Assembly (NCBI GenBank): GCA_017554145.1
Contig: JAFZIZ010000005.1
Span: 155,503 to 219,502 of the forward strand
From: Prevotella sp.
GTDB lineage: Bacteria; Bacteroidota; Bacteroidia; Bacteroidales; Bacteroidaceae
Direction of reading: 5' to 3'
DNA length: 64,000 nucleotides
Shown here: in pieces, positions 1-8,032 of the stretch
Layout: every line of letters begins with the position of its first letter
Numbering within the stretch: the stretch's first letter is position 1
Notes under the pieces: model-generated
The model's database searches: none
What the model saw: only the letters and a program-made list of their open reading frames with translations
Told to the model about the DNA's origin: nothing
Made by a program: the position numbers and the translations under genes

Positions 1-2
1 AT

Positions 3-1724
3 ACTATTTCGGCCGTGAAGCCCTACCCCAATTCCTATAGTATCATGATTGGACAAAGTGGTACATTCTTCGTGCATCCTGACACGACGAAACTATTCTA
101 TCAGACTATCTTTACCGAGACATTGGAAAAGCCTGATACCGCTATGACCAACCTCGGACATGCGATGCAGGCTGGCGAGGAAGGTATGCGTCAGATGGTG
201 ATGGATGGCAAAGACTGTTACGTATTCTACAAACCATTGGGAACTACGGGATGGAGCGTTGCCATCGTTTGTACAGAGAGTGATATCTTCGGAGGTTACC
301 ACCGATTGGTGAACATCGTTATTGCCATTATCGTCATCGGACTAGGTATCATGCTCTATGTATGCAGTCGTGTGATTACCAAAGAACTGAATCCACTCCA
401 ACAACTGGCACATGAGGCAGAAGCCATTGCTTCAGGACAATTTAACGAAACACTCCCACCGACCAATAGGACTGATGAGATAGGAAAGCTTAGTCAATCC
501 TTCAGTAACATGCAGCAGTCACTGAATAATTATATAGAGGAACTGAAAGAGACCACAGCATCAAAGGCGTTGATAGAAGGAGAGTTGCAGATTGCAAGCA
601 ATATCCAGATGTCGATGTTACCTAAGATATTCCCTCCCTACCCTGACCGTAATGATATTGACATCTTCGGACAACTGACTCCTGCCAAGGAAGTCGGTGG
701 CGACCTCTATGATTTCTATATCCGCGATGAAAAGCTGTTCTTCTGTATCGGTGACGTAAGTGGCAAGGGCGTTCCTGCCTCGTTGGTGATGGCGATGACA
801 CGTGCGATGTTCCGTACCGTTTCCGCTCATGAGAACCAACCTGCAAAGATTGTCAATGCTATCAATGGAGCCATGTCGGAGAGCAACGACTCCAATATGT
901 TTGTCACGTTCTTTGTCGGAGTGCTCGATTTGCCTACAGGACGACTGAGATATTGTAATGCAGGACATAATGCTCCCATTGCCATCACGCATGAGAATGC
1001 ACATTTCCTTGATATCATCCCCAACCTGCCCTTGGGTATTTTGGCTGATTTCCATTTTGAGGAACAGGAGGTACAGATACCTCATGGAGCCTCTATCTTC
1101 CTCTATACAGATGGACTCAACGAGGCAGAGGATATTAATCACGCACAATTGGGTGATGAGAAAATTTTAGAAGTCGCCCAACAAATGACTACCCTTTCTT
1201 CCAGAGAACAGATTAGTCTCATGGCTAAAGTCGTGACAGAGCATGCCAACGGTGCTGAGCAAAGTGATGATTTAACCATATTGAGCATCAGGTATCTCCA
1301 TCAGCAAGACGAAGATGCAAAGTCTCGCCGTCTCACTTTGAAAAACAATGTTGAAGAACTCACGAAACTACCTGAGTTCATCGATACTGTCTGCGAAGAG
1401 GCTGGTGTTGACATGGCACTGATTGCCAGTCTAAATCTTGCTGTAGAAGAGGCCGTCACCAATGTCGTACTCTATGCCTATGAAGGTGGAGAGGGAACCG
1501 TGGATATCGATGCTGTCATCACCGACAAACAACTCAGATTCATCCTCACAGACAGTGGTATTGCCTTCGACCCGACCAAGAAGGAAGAGGCAGATACGAC
1601 TCTGAGTGCGGAAGAACGTCCGATTGGCGGACTGGGCATCCATCTCGTCAGACAGATTATGGACTCTGTCAACTACGAGAGAATTGACGGCAAGAATATT
1701 CTAACCCTCATCAAGAAACTATAG
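3..1724 (+). CDS. Cache-HAMP-PP2C (SpoIIE/RsbU-type) phosphatase fused to an RsbW-like ATPase domain; 5' end outside the window
   Basis: The reading frame is open to the left edge, so the GTG at 15 is not the true start. Numbering from that GTG, residues 1-95 look like the distal half of an extracytoplasmic Cache sensor (a HPD motif and the YSIMIGQSGTFFVHP strand). A membrane helix (about 97-118) and a HAMP linker (about 120-173) follow. The PP2C/SpoIIE phosphatase domain (about 185-415) keeps its metal-binding acidic motifs: GGDLYDF, GDVSGKG, YTDGLNEA and SDDLTIL. Residues about 435-569 form a GHKL ATPase of the anti-sigma-kinase type, with an N-box (EEAVTNVV), a G1 box (DSGIAFDP) and a G2 box (GGLGIHLV). 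The family dephosphorylates STAS antagonists, and two STAS genes follow in the operon. Having antagonist phosphatase and kinase in one chain is inferred from the domains. The next gene starts 14 bp downstream. Confidence 0.9.
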   Translation, partial: TISAVKPYPNSYSIMIGQSGTFFVHPDTTKLFYQTIFTETLEKPDTAMTNLGHAMQAGEEGMRQMVMDGKDCYVFYKPLGTTGWSVAIVCTESDIFGGYHRLVNIVIAIIVIGLGIMLYVCSRVITKELNPLQQLAHEAEAIASGQFNETLPPTNRTDEIGKLSQSFSNMQQSLNNYIEELKETTASKALIEGELQIASNIQMSMLPKIFPPYPDRNDIDIFGQLTPAKEVGGDLYDFYIRDEKLFFCIGDVSGKGVPASLVMAMTRAMFRTVSAHENQPAKIVNAINGAMSESNDSNMFVTFFVGVLDLPTGRLRYCNAGHNAPIAITHENAHFLDIIPNLPLGILADFHFEEQEVQIPHGASIFLYTDGLNEAEDINHAQLGDEKILEVAQQMTTLSSREQISLMAKVVTEHANGAEQSDDLTILSIRYLHQQDEDAKSRRLTLKNNVEELTKLPEFIDTVCEEAGVDMALIASLNLAVEEAVTNVVLYAYEGGEGTVDIDAVITDKQLRFILTDSGIAFDPTKKEEADTTLSAEERPIGGLGIHLVRQIMDSVNYERIDGKNILTLIKKL

Positions 1725-1738
1725 TTTAGAATAAGAAA

Positions 1739-3529
1739 ATGGATCAGATCTTTTTCATAGGAATCAGCCTGCAGGGATGGATAACCCTCGTTACGGTGAT
1801 GAGCATCTTCATCGTGATGGCGCGTACCCGTATTCCTGCCGTAGTGGCATTCCTTGGTGCCCTGACAGTTCTGTTAGTTACAGGTATCGTCACTGAGGCA
1901 GAAGGTCTGGCAGGATTCGGCAGTGAGCCAGTTGTCGTACATGCTGCCTTCTTCGTCGTCATGGCGGGACTGATGCAGACAGGTGTGCTCTACTGGTTAA
2001 CCAAGCATTTGTTAGGCACCCCCAAGAACTACCAACAGGCCATCGTCAAGCTGATGGTACCTATCGCGTCGTTAGCAGCCTTCCTGAATTCCGTCAATGT
2101 CGTGGCATTGTTCATCGACGTAGTGAAGATATGGGCCCGTAAACTCAGTACACAGCCCTCGCGCCTGCTGATACCCTTGAGCTATGCTGCCACTTTGGGT
2201 GGTACGTGTACGTTGCTGGGTAACTCTTCCAATCTGGTGATTTCCGGCTTGTATGCCGACCAGACGGGAAAAGCATTGAATTTCTTTGACCCATTGATTC
2301 CCGGTCTGTTCTGTACCATCGTCGGAACCATTCTCGTCATTCTGTTCCGTAATATGATACCACGCAGAGAGTCACCCGAAACCTCCTTCGAATCGACCAG
2401 TGATTATACCGTCGAACTATTGGTACCCACCGAGAACGAAGCCGTAGGACTGACTACTGACGAGGCAGGGCTGCGTAACGTACGAGGCGGATCACTCATT
2501 GAAATTGTCCGTTTCGATAAGGAAATTATCGCACCCGTTCCCAAAGATGAGTTCATTCTTGGAGGTGACCGCCTCATCTATTCCGGACAGATCAATGAGA
2601 TTCTGGAACTGAAGCGCACGCATGGACTGGTGGCTGCCGACCATCATGTCTACAGTATCAGCGAGATAGACAACAACCGCAAGATGCGTACTGCCTATGT
2701 GGGCTTTGGCAGCGACCTGATTGGTTCACGCATGAGTAGCAATGAGTTTGAGCGTCGCACGGATATCACGCTGGTAGCCGTTGCCCGTCAGGGAAAGCGT
2801 GTTGACGAACAACCTCGTGAAGTAGAGTTGGAGGCCGGTGATACGTTGCTGTTGGAATGTCCGCCTAAGGACGACACAGAGATTGCCCAGATGACGAAAG
2901 GCAGTCTGACCTTCTTCGATTCCCACTTCATTCCGCAGTTGGGCAAGAAGACCATCTATTCCTCTGTCATCCTCATCGTGATGTTCCTCCTATCGATGTT
3001 ACATATCCTGCCGCTGATGGCTACTACGATGCTAGCTGCTGGTGCGATGCTAATCCTCAAATGCTGTCGTGCACAGAACGTGACGCGATATATTGAATGG
3101 GACCTCCTCTTGATACTCGGTGCAACGGTGGTATTCAGTACCGCCATCACCAAGACGGGTATCGCGGCTGTCATTGCTACGGGTGTCTTGGATATCTGCG
3201 GCCATCATCCGCTACTAATTATGGCGGTGTTGTGTATCCTCGCTTCATTGGTCAGTGAATTGGTCAGCGATGTCGGTGCGAGTGGTGTGTTCTTCCCTAT
3301 TGCTTATCAGGCAGCGATAGACCTGGGGTGCAACCCGATGCCGTTTGTCATCTCACTGATGCTTGCCGTAACGACGAGTTTCGCCTCGCCCATCGGTTCC
3401 AGTACCCACATGCTCATCTACGGTCCTGGTGGTTTTAAATTCACTGACTTCATGAAGATCGGTCTATGGATGCACCTCTTCCTGTTGGCCGCCAACCTGC
3501 TGATAGTAAACATTGTTTATCCATTGTAA
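1739..3529 (+). CDS. SLC13/DASS-like membrane protein with two RCK_C (TrkA-C) domains
   Basis: 596 residues. Hydrophobic helices flank a cytoplasmic insert (about 210-400) holding two RCK_C/TrkA-C modules of the kind that bind small ligands and gate transport. Homology to SLC13 carriers is clear from LGNSSNLVISGLY and SPIGSSTHMLIYGPGG. The DASS family normally has two Ser-Asn-Thr substrate/cation motifs. Here they read Asn-Ser-Val (117-119) and Ser-Asp-Val (510-512), while the paralogue at 28850-30364 keeps Ser-Asn-Thr at both sites. The gene sits between the phosphatase and the STAS genes, so it may be a sensor, or a carrier of changed specificity, feeding the partner-switching system. That role is inference; family membership is firm. 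Confidence 0.88.
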   Translation: MDQIFFIGISLQGWITLVTVMSIFIVMARTRIPAVVAFLGALTVLLVTGIVTEAEGLAGFGSEPVVVHAAFFVVMAGLMQTGVLYWLTKHLLGTPKNYQQAIVKLMVPIASLAAFLNSVNVVALFIDVVKIWARKLSTQPSRLLIPLSYAATLGGTCTLLGNSSNLVISGLYADQTGKALNFFDPLIPGLFCTIVGTILVILFRNMIPRRESPETSFESTSDYTVELLVPTENEAVGLTTDEAGLRNVRGGSLIEIVRFDKEIIAPVPKDEFILGGDRLIYSGQINEILELKRTHGLVAADHHVYSISEIDNNRKMRTAYVGFGSDLIGSRMSSNEFERRTDITLVAVARQGKRVDEQPREVELEAGDTLLLECPPKDDTEIAQMTKGSLTFFDSHFIPQLGKKTIYSSVILIVMFLLSMLHILPLMATTMLAAGAMLILKCCRAQNVTRYIEWDLLLILGATVVFSTAITKTGIAAVIATGVLDICGHHPLLIMAVLCILASLVSELVSDVGASGVFFPIAYQAAIDLGCNPMPFVISLMLAVTTSFASPIGSSTHMLIYGPGGFKFTDFMKIGLWMHLFLLAANLLIVNIVYPL

Positions 3530-3553
3530 TCATATAAACAAAATAACAGGCTT

Positions 3554-3862
3554 ATGAAAACTACATTCCGTGAGGAGAACGGCAAATACATTGCCACATT
3601 GGAGGGGCGACTGGATACAGTTGCCTCCGAGCAGACCGCAAAAGAGTTGTCAGTACTTGATGACTGTATGGGTCACGACATCGTGATCGATTGTACCAAA
3701 CTTGAATATATCAGCAGTTCTGGTTTGCGTATTCTGCTGAACATACGCAAGAATGCCGCTGCCAATCACAGCAAGGTTACTCTCATGAACATCAACGACG
3801 AAATTAGAAAAGTATTCCAGTTGACTGGATTCATTTCATTATTTGATATTAAAAACCAATAA
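3554..3862 (+). CDS. STAS-domain anti-sigma-factor antagonist, copy 1 (RsbV-like)
   Basis: 102 residues, a single STAS domain. The motif KLEYISSSGLRILL contains the serine loop that RsbW-type kinases phosphorylate and PP2C phosphatases restore. It follows the SLC13-like gene by 24 bp and precedes a second STAS gene by 11 bp. The two proteins share the KLEYISSSGLR core and the INDEI(R/K)KVF block, so they are a tandem duplication. Its likely partner is the kinase/phosphatase fusion that begins the operon. Its output is unknown: no SigB-type sigma factor or separate RsbW gene is nearby. Confidence 0.92.
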   Translation: MKTTFREENGKYIATLEGRLDTVASEQTAKELSVLDDCMGHDIVIDCTKLEYISSSGLRILLNIRKNAAANHSKVTLMNINDEIRKVFQLTGFISLFDIKNQ

Positions 3863-3873
3863 TATTTAGCATT

Positions 3874-4176
3874 ATGACAATTGAAATTAAAGAACAGAAT
3901 GGCGGTCTCATCGCTTTGATGGATGGTCGTCTCGACACTCCTGCTTCCGTACAGGCAGCAAAGGACATGCAACCCTTGATGGACAATGCAGACAAGGAAA
4001 TCACTCTCGACTGCACCAAGTTGGAATATATCAGCAGTTCCGGTCTCCGTCTCTTCCTGAGTCTCCGCAAAGAGACTTCCGCTAAGGGTGGTAAAGTTAT
4101 CATTGAGAACATCAATGATGAAATCAAGAAGGTCTTCATGATGACCGGTTTCTACAATCTCTTTGAGATTAAGTAA
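3874..4176 (+). CDS. STAS-domain anti-sigma-factor antagonist, copy 2 (RsbV-like)
   Basis: 100 residues, a single STAS domain and tandem paralogue of the gene at 3554-3862. It keeps the phospho-acceptor loop (KLEYISSSGLRLFL) and the C-terminal INDEIKKVFMMTGF helix. The first-strand region differs more (LMDGRLDTPASVQAAKDM), so the two antagonists may bind different partners. The stop codon is 3 bp before the alarmone synthetase-like start, which indicates tight co-transcription. Unlike copy 1 it lacks the final two or three polar residues after the FEIK end. Whether both copies are substrates of the same fused kinase cannot be told from sequence. Confidence 0.92.
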   Translation: MTIEIKEQNGGLIALMDGRLDTPASVQAAKDMQPLMDNADKEITLDCTKLEYISSSGLRLFLSLRKETSAKGGKVIIENINDEIKKVFMMTGFYNLFEIK

Positions 4177-4179
4177 ACG

Positions 4180-5274
4180 ATGGAAGACTACGGACTGGAT
4201 ATGCACTGCACACTGCTGATAGAAGACTATCGGGAGAAACTTCCCGTATATCGTCTTCTTCAGCAGGTTGTGATGAAGAAGCTTGCCGAATTGGTTAAGC
4301 AGGCCGGTATTGAACTGAACTCCATGGAGTCACGCATCAAGGGCGAGGCTTCGTTGGCTGGTAAACTGGAGCGGAAGGGTTCCAAGTATCAGTCCATCAT
4401 GGATATCACCGATATCTTCGGGGCTCGCATCATTACGTTCTATAACGAAGATGTAGACCGTATAGCTTCGCTGGCCGAGAACCTTTTCGATGTTGACTGG
4501 CCTAACTCCATCGACAAGCGCAAGATGCACCAGTTCGACAGTTTCGGCTATAACTCGTTGCACTACATCTGCCGCCTGCCCAAATCACTATATTACGATG
4601 AAAAGCATCCTGAGCTCAACGAGATAGCCTTCGAGTTGCAGATGCGTACAGCATTGCAGCATGTATGGTCTGCTATCCAACACGACATCGGCTACAAGAG
4701 CGAGATTGAGACTCCAATGGAGTATCACCGCGACCTCAGTCGTCTGGCTGGTATGTTGGAACTCGCCGACAATGAGTTCAGCCGTATCCGTGCTGACATC
4801 AGCGACTATCGACGACGCATACAGAGTCTGGTACAGGACGGTAAGTTAGAGGAAGTATCGCTCGACGGTGACACATTCCGTTCCTACATCGACATGCAAC
4901 CCTTCGACAAGTTGAACCGCCAGATAGCTGCCATCACGCAGGCCGAATTGCATCAAACCTCGCCGATGCCCTATCTACCGCTTCTCCGTTCGCTTGGTAT
5001 GAATACGTTAGGTGACGTAGAACGCATGATGGATGAGAACTACGATGACGCTTATCAGTTGGCGCTCTTCCAGTTGGGATCTACCGACATTGACATTCTC
5101 TCCTCCAACATTGGTTTACAGAACCTATGTATCGTCCGTATTTTAAAAGCTGGTGAAGGAATGCTAGGACTACGCAAGATGTTTGACATCATCAATGGTG
5201 CTTCAGAACAGAATGCTATTATGGCGGAGATGGTGATGCAACAGGCAGCGAAACTCTCCTTCATGAACCAATAA
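4180..5274 (+). CDS. RelA/SpoT-type small alarmone synthetase-like protein
   Basis: 364 residues, no HD hydrolase domain. Residues about 45-190 form a RelA/SpoT nucleotidyltransferase domain: RIKGEASLAGKLERKG, then DITDIFGARIITFY (the metal-binding Asp region), FGYNSLHYICRL, and ELQMRTALQHVWSAIQHDIGY, which corresponds to the family's E-x-Q-x-RT motif with the catalytic Glu. The C-terminal half (about 200-364) is helical and has no domain I can name. The core motifs suggest (p)ppGpp synthesis. The gene is fused into the STAS operon (3 bp after the second STAS gene and 6 bp before the LuxR gene), which links alarmone production to partner switching. That link is inference. Confidence 0.85.
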   Translation: MEDYGLDMHCTLLIEDYREKLPVYRLLQQVVMKKLAELVKQAGIELNSMESRIKGEASLAGKLERKGSKYQSIMDITDIFGARIITFYNEDVDRIASLAENLFDVDWPNSIDKRKMHQFDSFGYNSLHYICRLPKSLYYDEKHPELNEIAFELQMRTALQHVWSAIQHDIGYKSEIETPMEYHRDLSRLAGMLELADNEFSRIRADISDYRRRIQSLVQDGKLEEVSLDGDTFRSYIDMQPFDKLNRQIAAITQAELHQTSPMPYLPLLRSLGMNTLGDVERMMDENYDDAYQLALFQLGSTDIDILSSNIGLQNLCIVRILKAGEGMLGLRKMFDIINGASEQNAIMAEMVMQQAAKLSFMNQ

Positions 5275-5280
5275 TTGCCC

Positions 5281-5886
5281 ATGGAGCAGAAGCCACAACA
5301 TCGCCCCAAAATCGCTATCGTCGATGCTAACACCTTAGCGGTGTTGGGACTTAGGCAGTTATTGCAGAACGTCATGCCCATTATGACAGTAGACACCTAC
5401 GGCTCTTTCGCTGAACTATCGGCGAATCATCCCGACTGTTATTTCCACTACTTTGTCTCCATGAACATTGTACTGCAAAATCGCCAGTTCTTCCAAGAGC
5501 GACAACGCAAGACCATTGTGCTGACACTGCAATTAGAAGATACGGCACAACTACCCGACTTCCATAGCCTTTGCATCAACCAACCTGAATCACAACTCAT
5601 CCGTCAACTATTGGGGCTTGCCCAATACGCACACGGAGAAGGTAAACACCTGCCACCGATGCCACAAGTACTCCAGCAGAAAATACTGACCAATCGCGAG
5701 ATAGAGGTCATGTCGCTCATCGTACAGGGGTTTATCAATAAAGAAATTGCCGACCAGCTGAACATCGGACTTGCCACTGTTATCACCCATCGCAAGAATA
5801 TCATGGATAAACTCGGTTTGAAGAGCGTTTCCGCCCTCACCATCTATGCCGTGATGCACGGTTACGTGGACATCAACAAGATATAG
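5281..5886 (+). CDS. LuxR-type transcriptional regulator with degenerate receiver domain
   Basis: 201 residues from the ATG at 5281; a TTG two codons upstream is less likely. The C-terminal 65 residues are a standard LuxR/GerE helix-turn-helix (LTNREIEVMSLIVQG, NKEIADQLNIGLATVITHRK). The N-terminal about 110 residues have a receiver-like start (KIAIVDANTLAVLGLRQLLQ), but the strand where the phosphorylated Asp should lie reads YFHYFVSMNIVL and has no Asp. It is therefore probably a pseudo-receiver controlled by ligand or protein binding rather than by a histidine kinase. It is the last gene of the operon and the likely transcriptional output; its targets are unknown. Confidence 0.85.
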   Translation: MEQKPQHRPKIAIVDANTLAVLGLRQLLQNVMPIMTVDTYGSFAELSANHPDCYFHYFVSMNIVLQNRQFFQERQRKTIVLTLQLEDTAQLPDFHSLCINQPESQLIRQLLGLAQYAHGEGKHLPPMPQVLQQKILTNREIEVMSLIVQGFINKEIADQLNIGLATVITHRKNIMDKLGLKSVSALTIYAVMHGYVDINKI

Positions 5887-5930
5887 TTCGTGAAGATACT
5901 TCGTCTCGGCAAAAAAAAGAAACAAGTTTC

Positions 5931-5961
5931 TTTGTTTTGCGCTCGACTTTTCGTATCTTTG
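5931..5961 (+). promoter_or_regulatory. Bacteroidota-type promoter for the Rid-like gene
   Basis: A TTTG at 5931-5934 is followed after 19 nt by TATCTTTG at 5954-5961. This matches the Bacteroidota -33/-7 consensus. The ATG at 5980 lies 18 nt downstream, so this gene is transcribed separately from the signalling operon. Confidence 0.75.
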
Positions 5962-5979
5962 CACCCAAATTTAAAGATT

Positions 5980-7125
5980 ATGAACCTTCAATTGAAAACA
6001 TTACCCTTTGAAAACGCCCGTGCTGAAGTCTCTTGTTTCGACAACGGCACAGAGGTGAAAGAGTATCATGTGATGATTCATGTGGATGACGCCACACTGA
6101 CCTTTTCGGAACAATTAGACGCTATCATCAAGACATACAATGCTCTTCTGGACGGAGAACTGAAAGGAGCACGTAGCGTCTTCAAACGCTATTTCCTCAG
6201 CGATGCTGCCAATCAGGCAGACGAGATTATCGTGAACGATGTCACCGACTGCGCCAAGAGCATCATCCAGCAGGCACCGCTCGACGGTACAAAGGTGGCT
6301 CTCTGGGTCTATCTGATGACCAATGTACAGACCCGTCTTGGTAAGAGTGGACTCTATGAGGTGAGCCACGGCGACTTCCGCCACTTGTGGAACGGCAGTG
6401 CCCATAATATGGCTGCCAACTCAGAATATCAGATGCGTTTGCTCTTCAATGAATATAGTATGCAACTGTTGGAAGAGGAATGCACATTGAAGGACAACTG
6501 CATCCGCACTTGGATTTTCGTGAACGACGTCGATTTGAACTATGGTGGTGTGGTGCGTGCCCGCAACCAGTTCTTCTTCACTCAGGGATTGACCGTCAAT
6601 ACCCACTTCATCGCCTCAACGGGCATCGGTGGCAGACAAGCCGACCCCAACGTGCTGTCGCAGATGGACAACTACGCTATCGCAGGTATCCAACAGGAGC
6701 AGATACACTATCTCTATGCACCCACCCACCTCAACCGCACCAGTGACTATGGTGTGAGTTTTGAGCGTGGCACGTATATCGACTATGCCGACCGCCGTCA
6801 GGTGTATATCTCCGGTACAGCCAGCATCAACAACAAGGGTGAGATCATGTATCCGAAAGACATTCGCAAGCAGACCCAACGTATGTGGGAGAATGTCGAG
6901 ACACTGTTAGCAGAAGCCGACTGCAGCTACGAGGATGTTGGTTATATGATAGTCTATCTGCGTGACTTGGCAGACTATCAGGTAGTCCGTCAGCTCTTTG
7001 AGGAGCGCTTCCCAGGCTATCCCTACGTCATTGTCCACGCCCCTGTCTGCCGTTCTGGTTGGCTCGTAGAAATGGAATGTATGGCTGTTCGCAAAATACA
7101 GAATCCCTCTTTAAAGGCATTTTAG
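5980..7125 (+). CDS. Rid/YjgF superfamily protein, chorismatase-like architecture
   Basis: 381 residues from the ATG at 5980, which sits just downstream of a good promoter; in-frame upstream codons overlap that promoter and are rejected. Residues about 265-375 form a Rid/YjgF domain (RRQVYISGTASINNKGE, ETLLAEADCSYEDVGYMIVYLRD and a CRSGWLVEMECMAV end). The N-terminal 250 residues match the two-part layout seen in chorismatases of the FkbO/Hyg5/XanB2 type, where a divergent Rid-like half precedes a canonical one. The C-R-x-x-W-L-V-E-x-E segment resembles their chorismate-binding end. Family assignment is good; chorismate hydrolysis is only a suggestion, and imine/enamine deamination is the alternative. 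Confidence 0.7.
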   Translation: MNLQLKTLPFENARAEVSCFDNGTEVKEYHVMIHVDDATLTFSEQLDAIIKTYNALLDGELKGARSVFKRYFLSDAANQADEIIVNDVTDCAKSIIQQAPLDGTKVALWVYLMTNVQTRLGKSGLYEVSHGDFRHLWNGSAHNMAANSEYQMRLLFNEYSMQLLEEECTLKDNCIRTWIFVNDVDLNYGGVVRARNQFFFTQGLTVNTHFIASTGIGGRQADPNVLSQMDNYAIAGIQQEQIHYLYAPTHLNRTSDYGVSFERGTYIDYADRRQVYISGTASINNKGEIMYPKDIRKQTQRMWENVETLLAEADCSYEDVGYMIVYLRDLADYQVVRQLFEERFPGYPYVIVHAPVCRSGWLVEMECMAVRKIQNPSLKAF

Positions 7126-7143
7126 ACTACGTGGTATTATAGC

Positions 7144-7185
7144 AGCGAGTGCAGAATTCAAATTTTCTTGATTTCTGCACTCGCT
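7144..7185. terminator. Bidirectional terminator between convergent genes
   Basis: A perfect 13-bp stem (7144-7156 with 7173-7185) and a 16-nt loop, with a T-rich stretch on the + side and A-rich flanks. It sits between the Rid-like gene (+) and the lipoprotein gene (-). Confidence 0.75.
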
Positions 7186-7191
7186 ATTATT

Positions 7192-7989
7192 TTAGTTGAG
7201 TTTCACTGCATTGGGGATGGTATATAAGACACCTTTTGCAGCATCATAGTACTTCAGCGTAATCGACTCCCCTGCGCTACGACCATAGATGGTAAGTGAC
7301 GTACCGCCAGACGCTGAGAGCGTCGCCGTGCCACGGCACTCTTCATCTACGAAGGCACCTGCCAAGCCGGTCTGTCCAGCCGTGATACCCACCTTTGTCA
7401 GGATACTCTCCACACCCACAGTTTTCACCACGGGATACTTGGCAGAGCCGAGTGTGAACTCCGGGATGAAGTCCTCTTCAATGCCGGTCGTCTCGTCCGA
7501 GTTCAACACGATGTCATCAGACAGCGTGAAGATATGCTTCAACTTCTGGTTGTAGTATCTCAGCGAAACATTCACCTTTTCCGTGCCCGTCTCATTGCCC
7601 CAGGCCTTCATCAGGAACTGGGTGTTACCCGACTGCTCACCATCAACGATGACGGCTGGACTTGCCAAGCCGCGCAACTCGTCGTTCACAAACAGTGCCA
7701 GCAGGTCGTCCTCGGAAGCATAGGGTTGCAGCGTCTCCTCAATCTGAACCATCAGCGTGGTCCAGTTCTCATAGAGCGATCCGTCTGGCTCCGACCAGTT
7801 CGGACGCTCCTGGTTGTTGGTCCAGTCTATCTGCCACACGGGAGCCTCACTGACTTCGGTCTCCGTATAGGTAGCTCCGCCACCATTGCCGCCATTGCCG
7901 CCGTTGTTGTCATCGTCGCTGCTGCAAGCCCCCAGGAAGAGGCTTGCCAGCAAAACGAACATTAACTTTGTCTTATTCATAATCTTCAT
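7192..7989 (-). CDS. Surface lipoprotein built of two repeats shared with the adjacent giant protein
   Basis: 265 residues. A signal peptide ends in the lipobox LGAC (Cys22), followed by SSDDDNN and a Gly/Asn linker. The acidic residues after the Cys resemble the Bacteroidota surface-export signal, so surface exposure is likely. A downstream ATG (codon 4) is an alternative start. The mature part holds two copies of one beta-rich module: LALFVNDELRG...LRYYNQKLKHIFTL and AGAFVDEECRGTA...LKYYDAAKGVLYTI. The same pattern appears twice near the C-terminus of the giant protein encoded just upstream. The gene follows the giant by 43 bp and is probably its co-transcribed partner. No enzymatic motif is seen. 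Confidence 0.85.
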   Translation of the reverse strand: MKIMNKTKLMFVLLASLFLGACSSDDDNNGGNGGNGGGATYTETEVSEAPVWQIDWTNNQERPNWSEPDGSLYENWTTLMVQIEETLQPYASEDDLLALFVNDELRGLASPAVIVDGEQSGNTQFLMKAWGNETGTEKVNVSLRYYNQKLKHIFTLSDDIVLNSDETTGIEEDFIPEFTLGSAKYPVVKTVGVESILTKVGITAGQTGLAGAFVDEECRGTATLSASGGTSLTIYGRSAGESITLKYYDAAKGVLYTIPNAVKLN

Positions 7990-7996
7990 ATATTTT

Positions 7997-8028
7997 CGTT
8001 ATGACGTTATTCCGTTATCACGTTATTA
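7997..8028 (-). repeat. Four 8-bp ATAACG leader repeats
   Basis: On the minus strand ATAACG occurs four times at an exact 8-bp period (plus-strand CGTTAT at 7997, 8005, 8013 and 8021), ending 7 nt before the lipoprotein start. The same arrangement occurs upstream of trpD (52767-52796), and a shorter, degenerate one upstream of the oxidoreductase gene (30534-30555). Confidence 0.85.
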
Positions 8029-8032
8029 CAAG

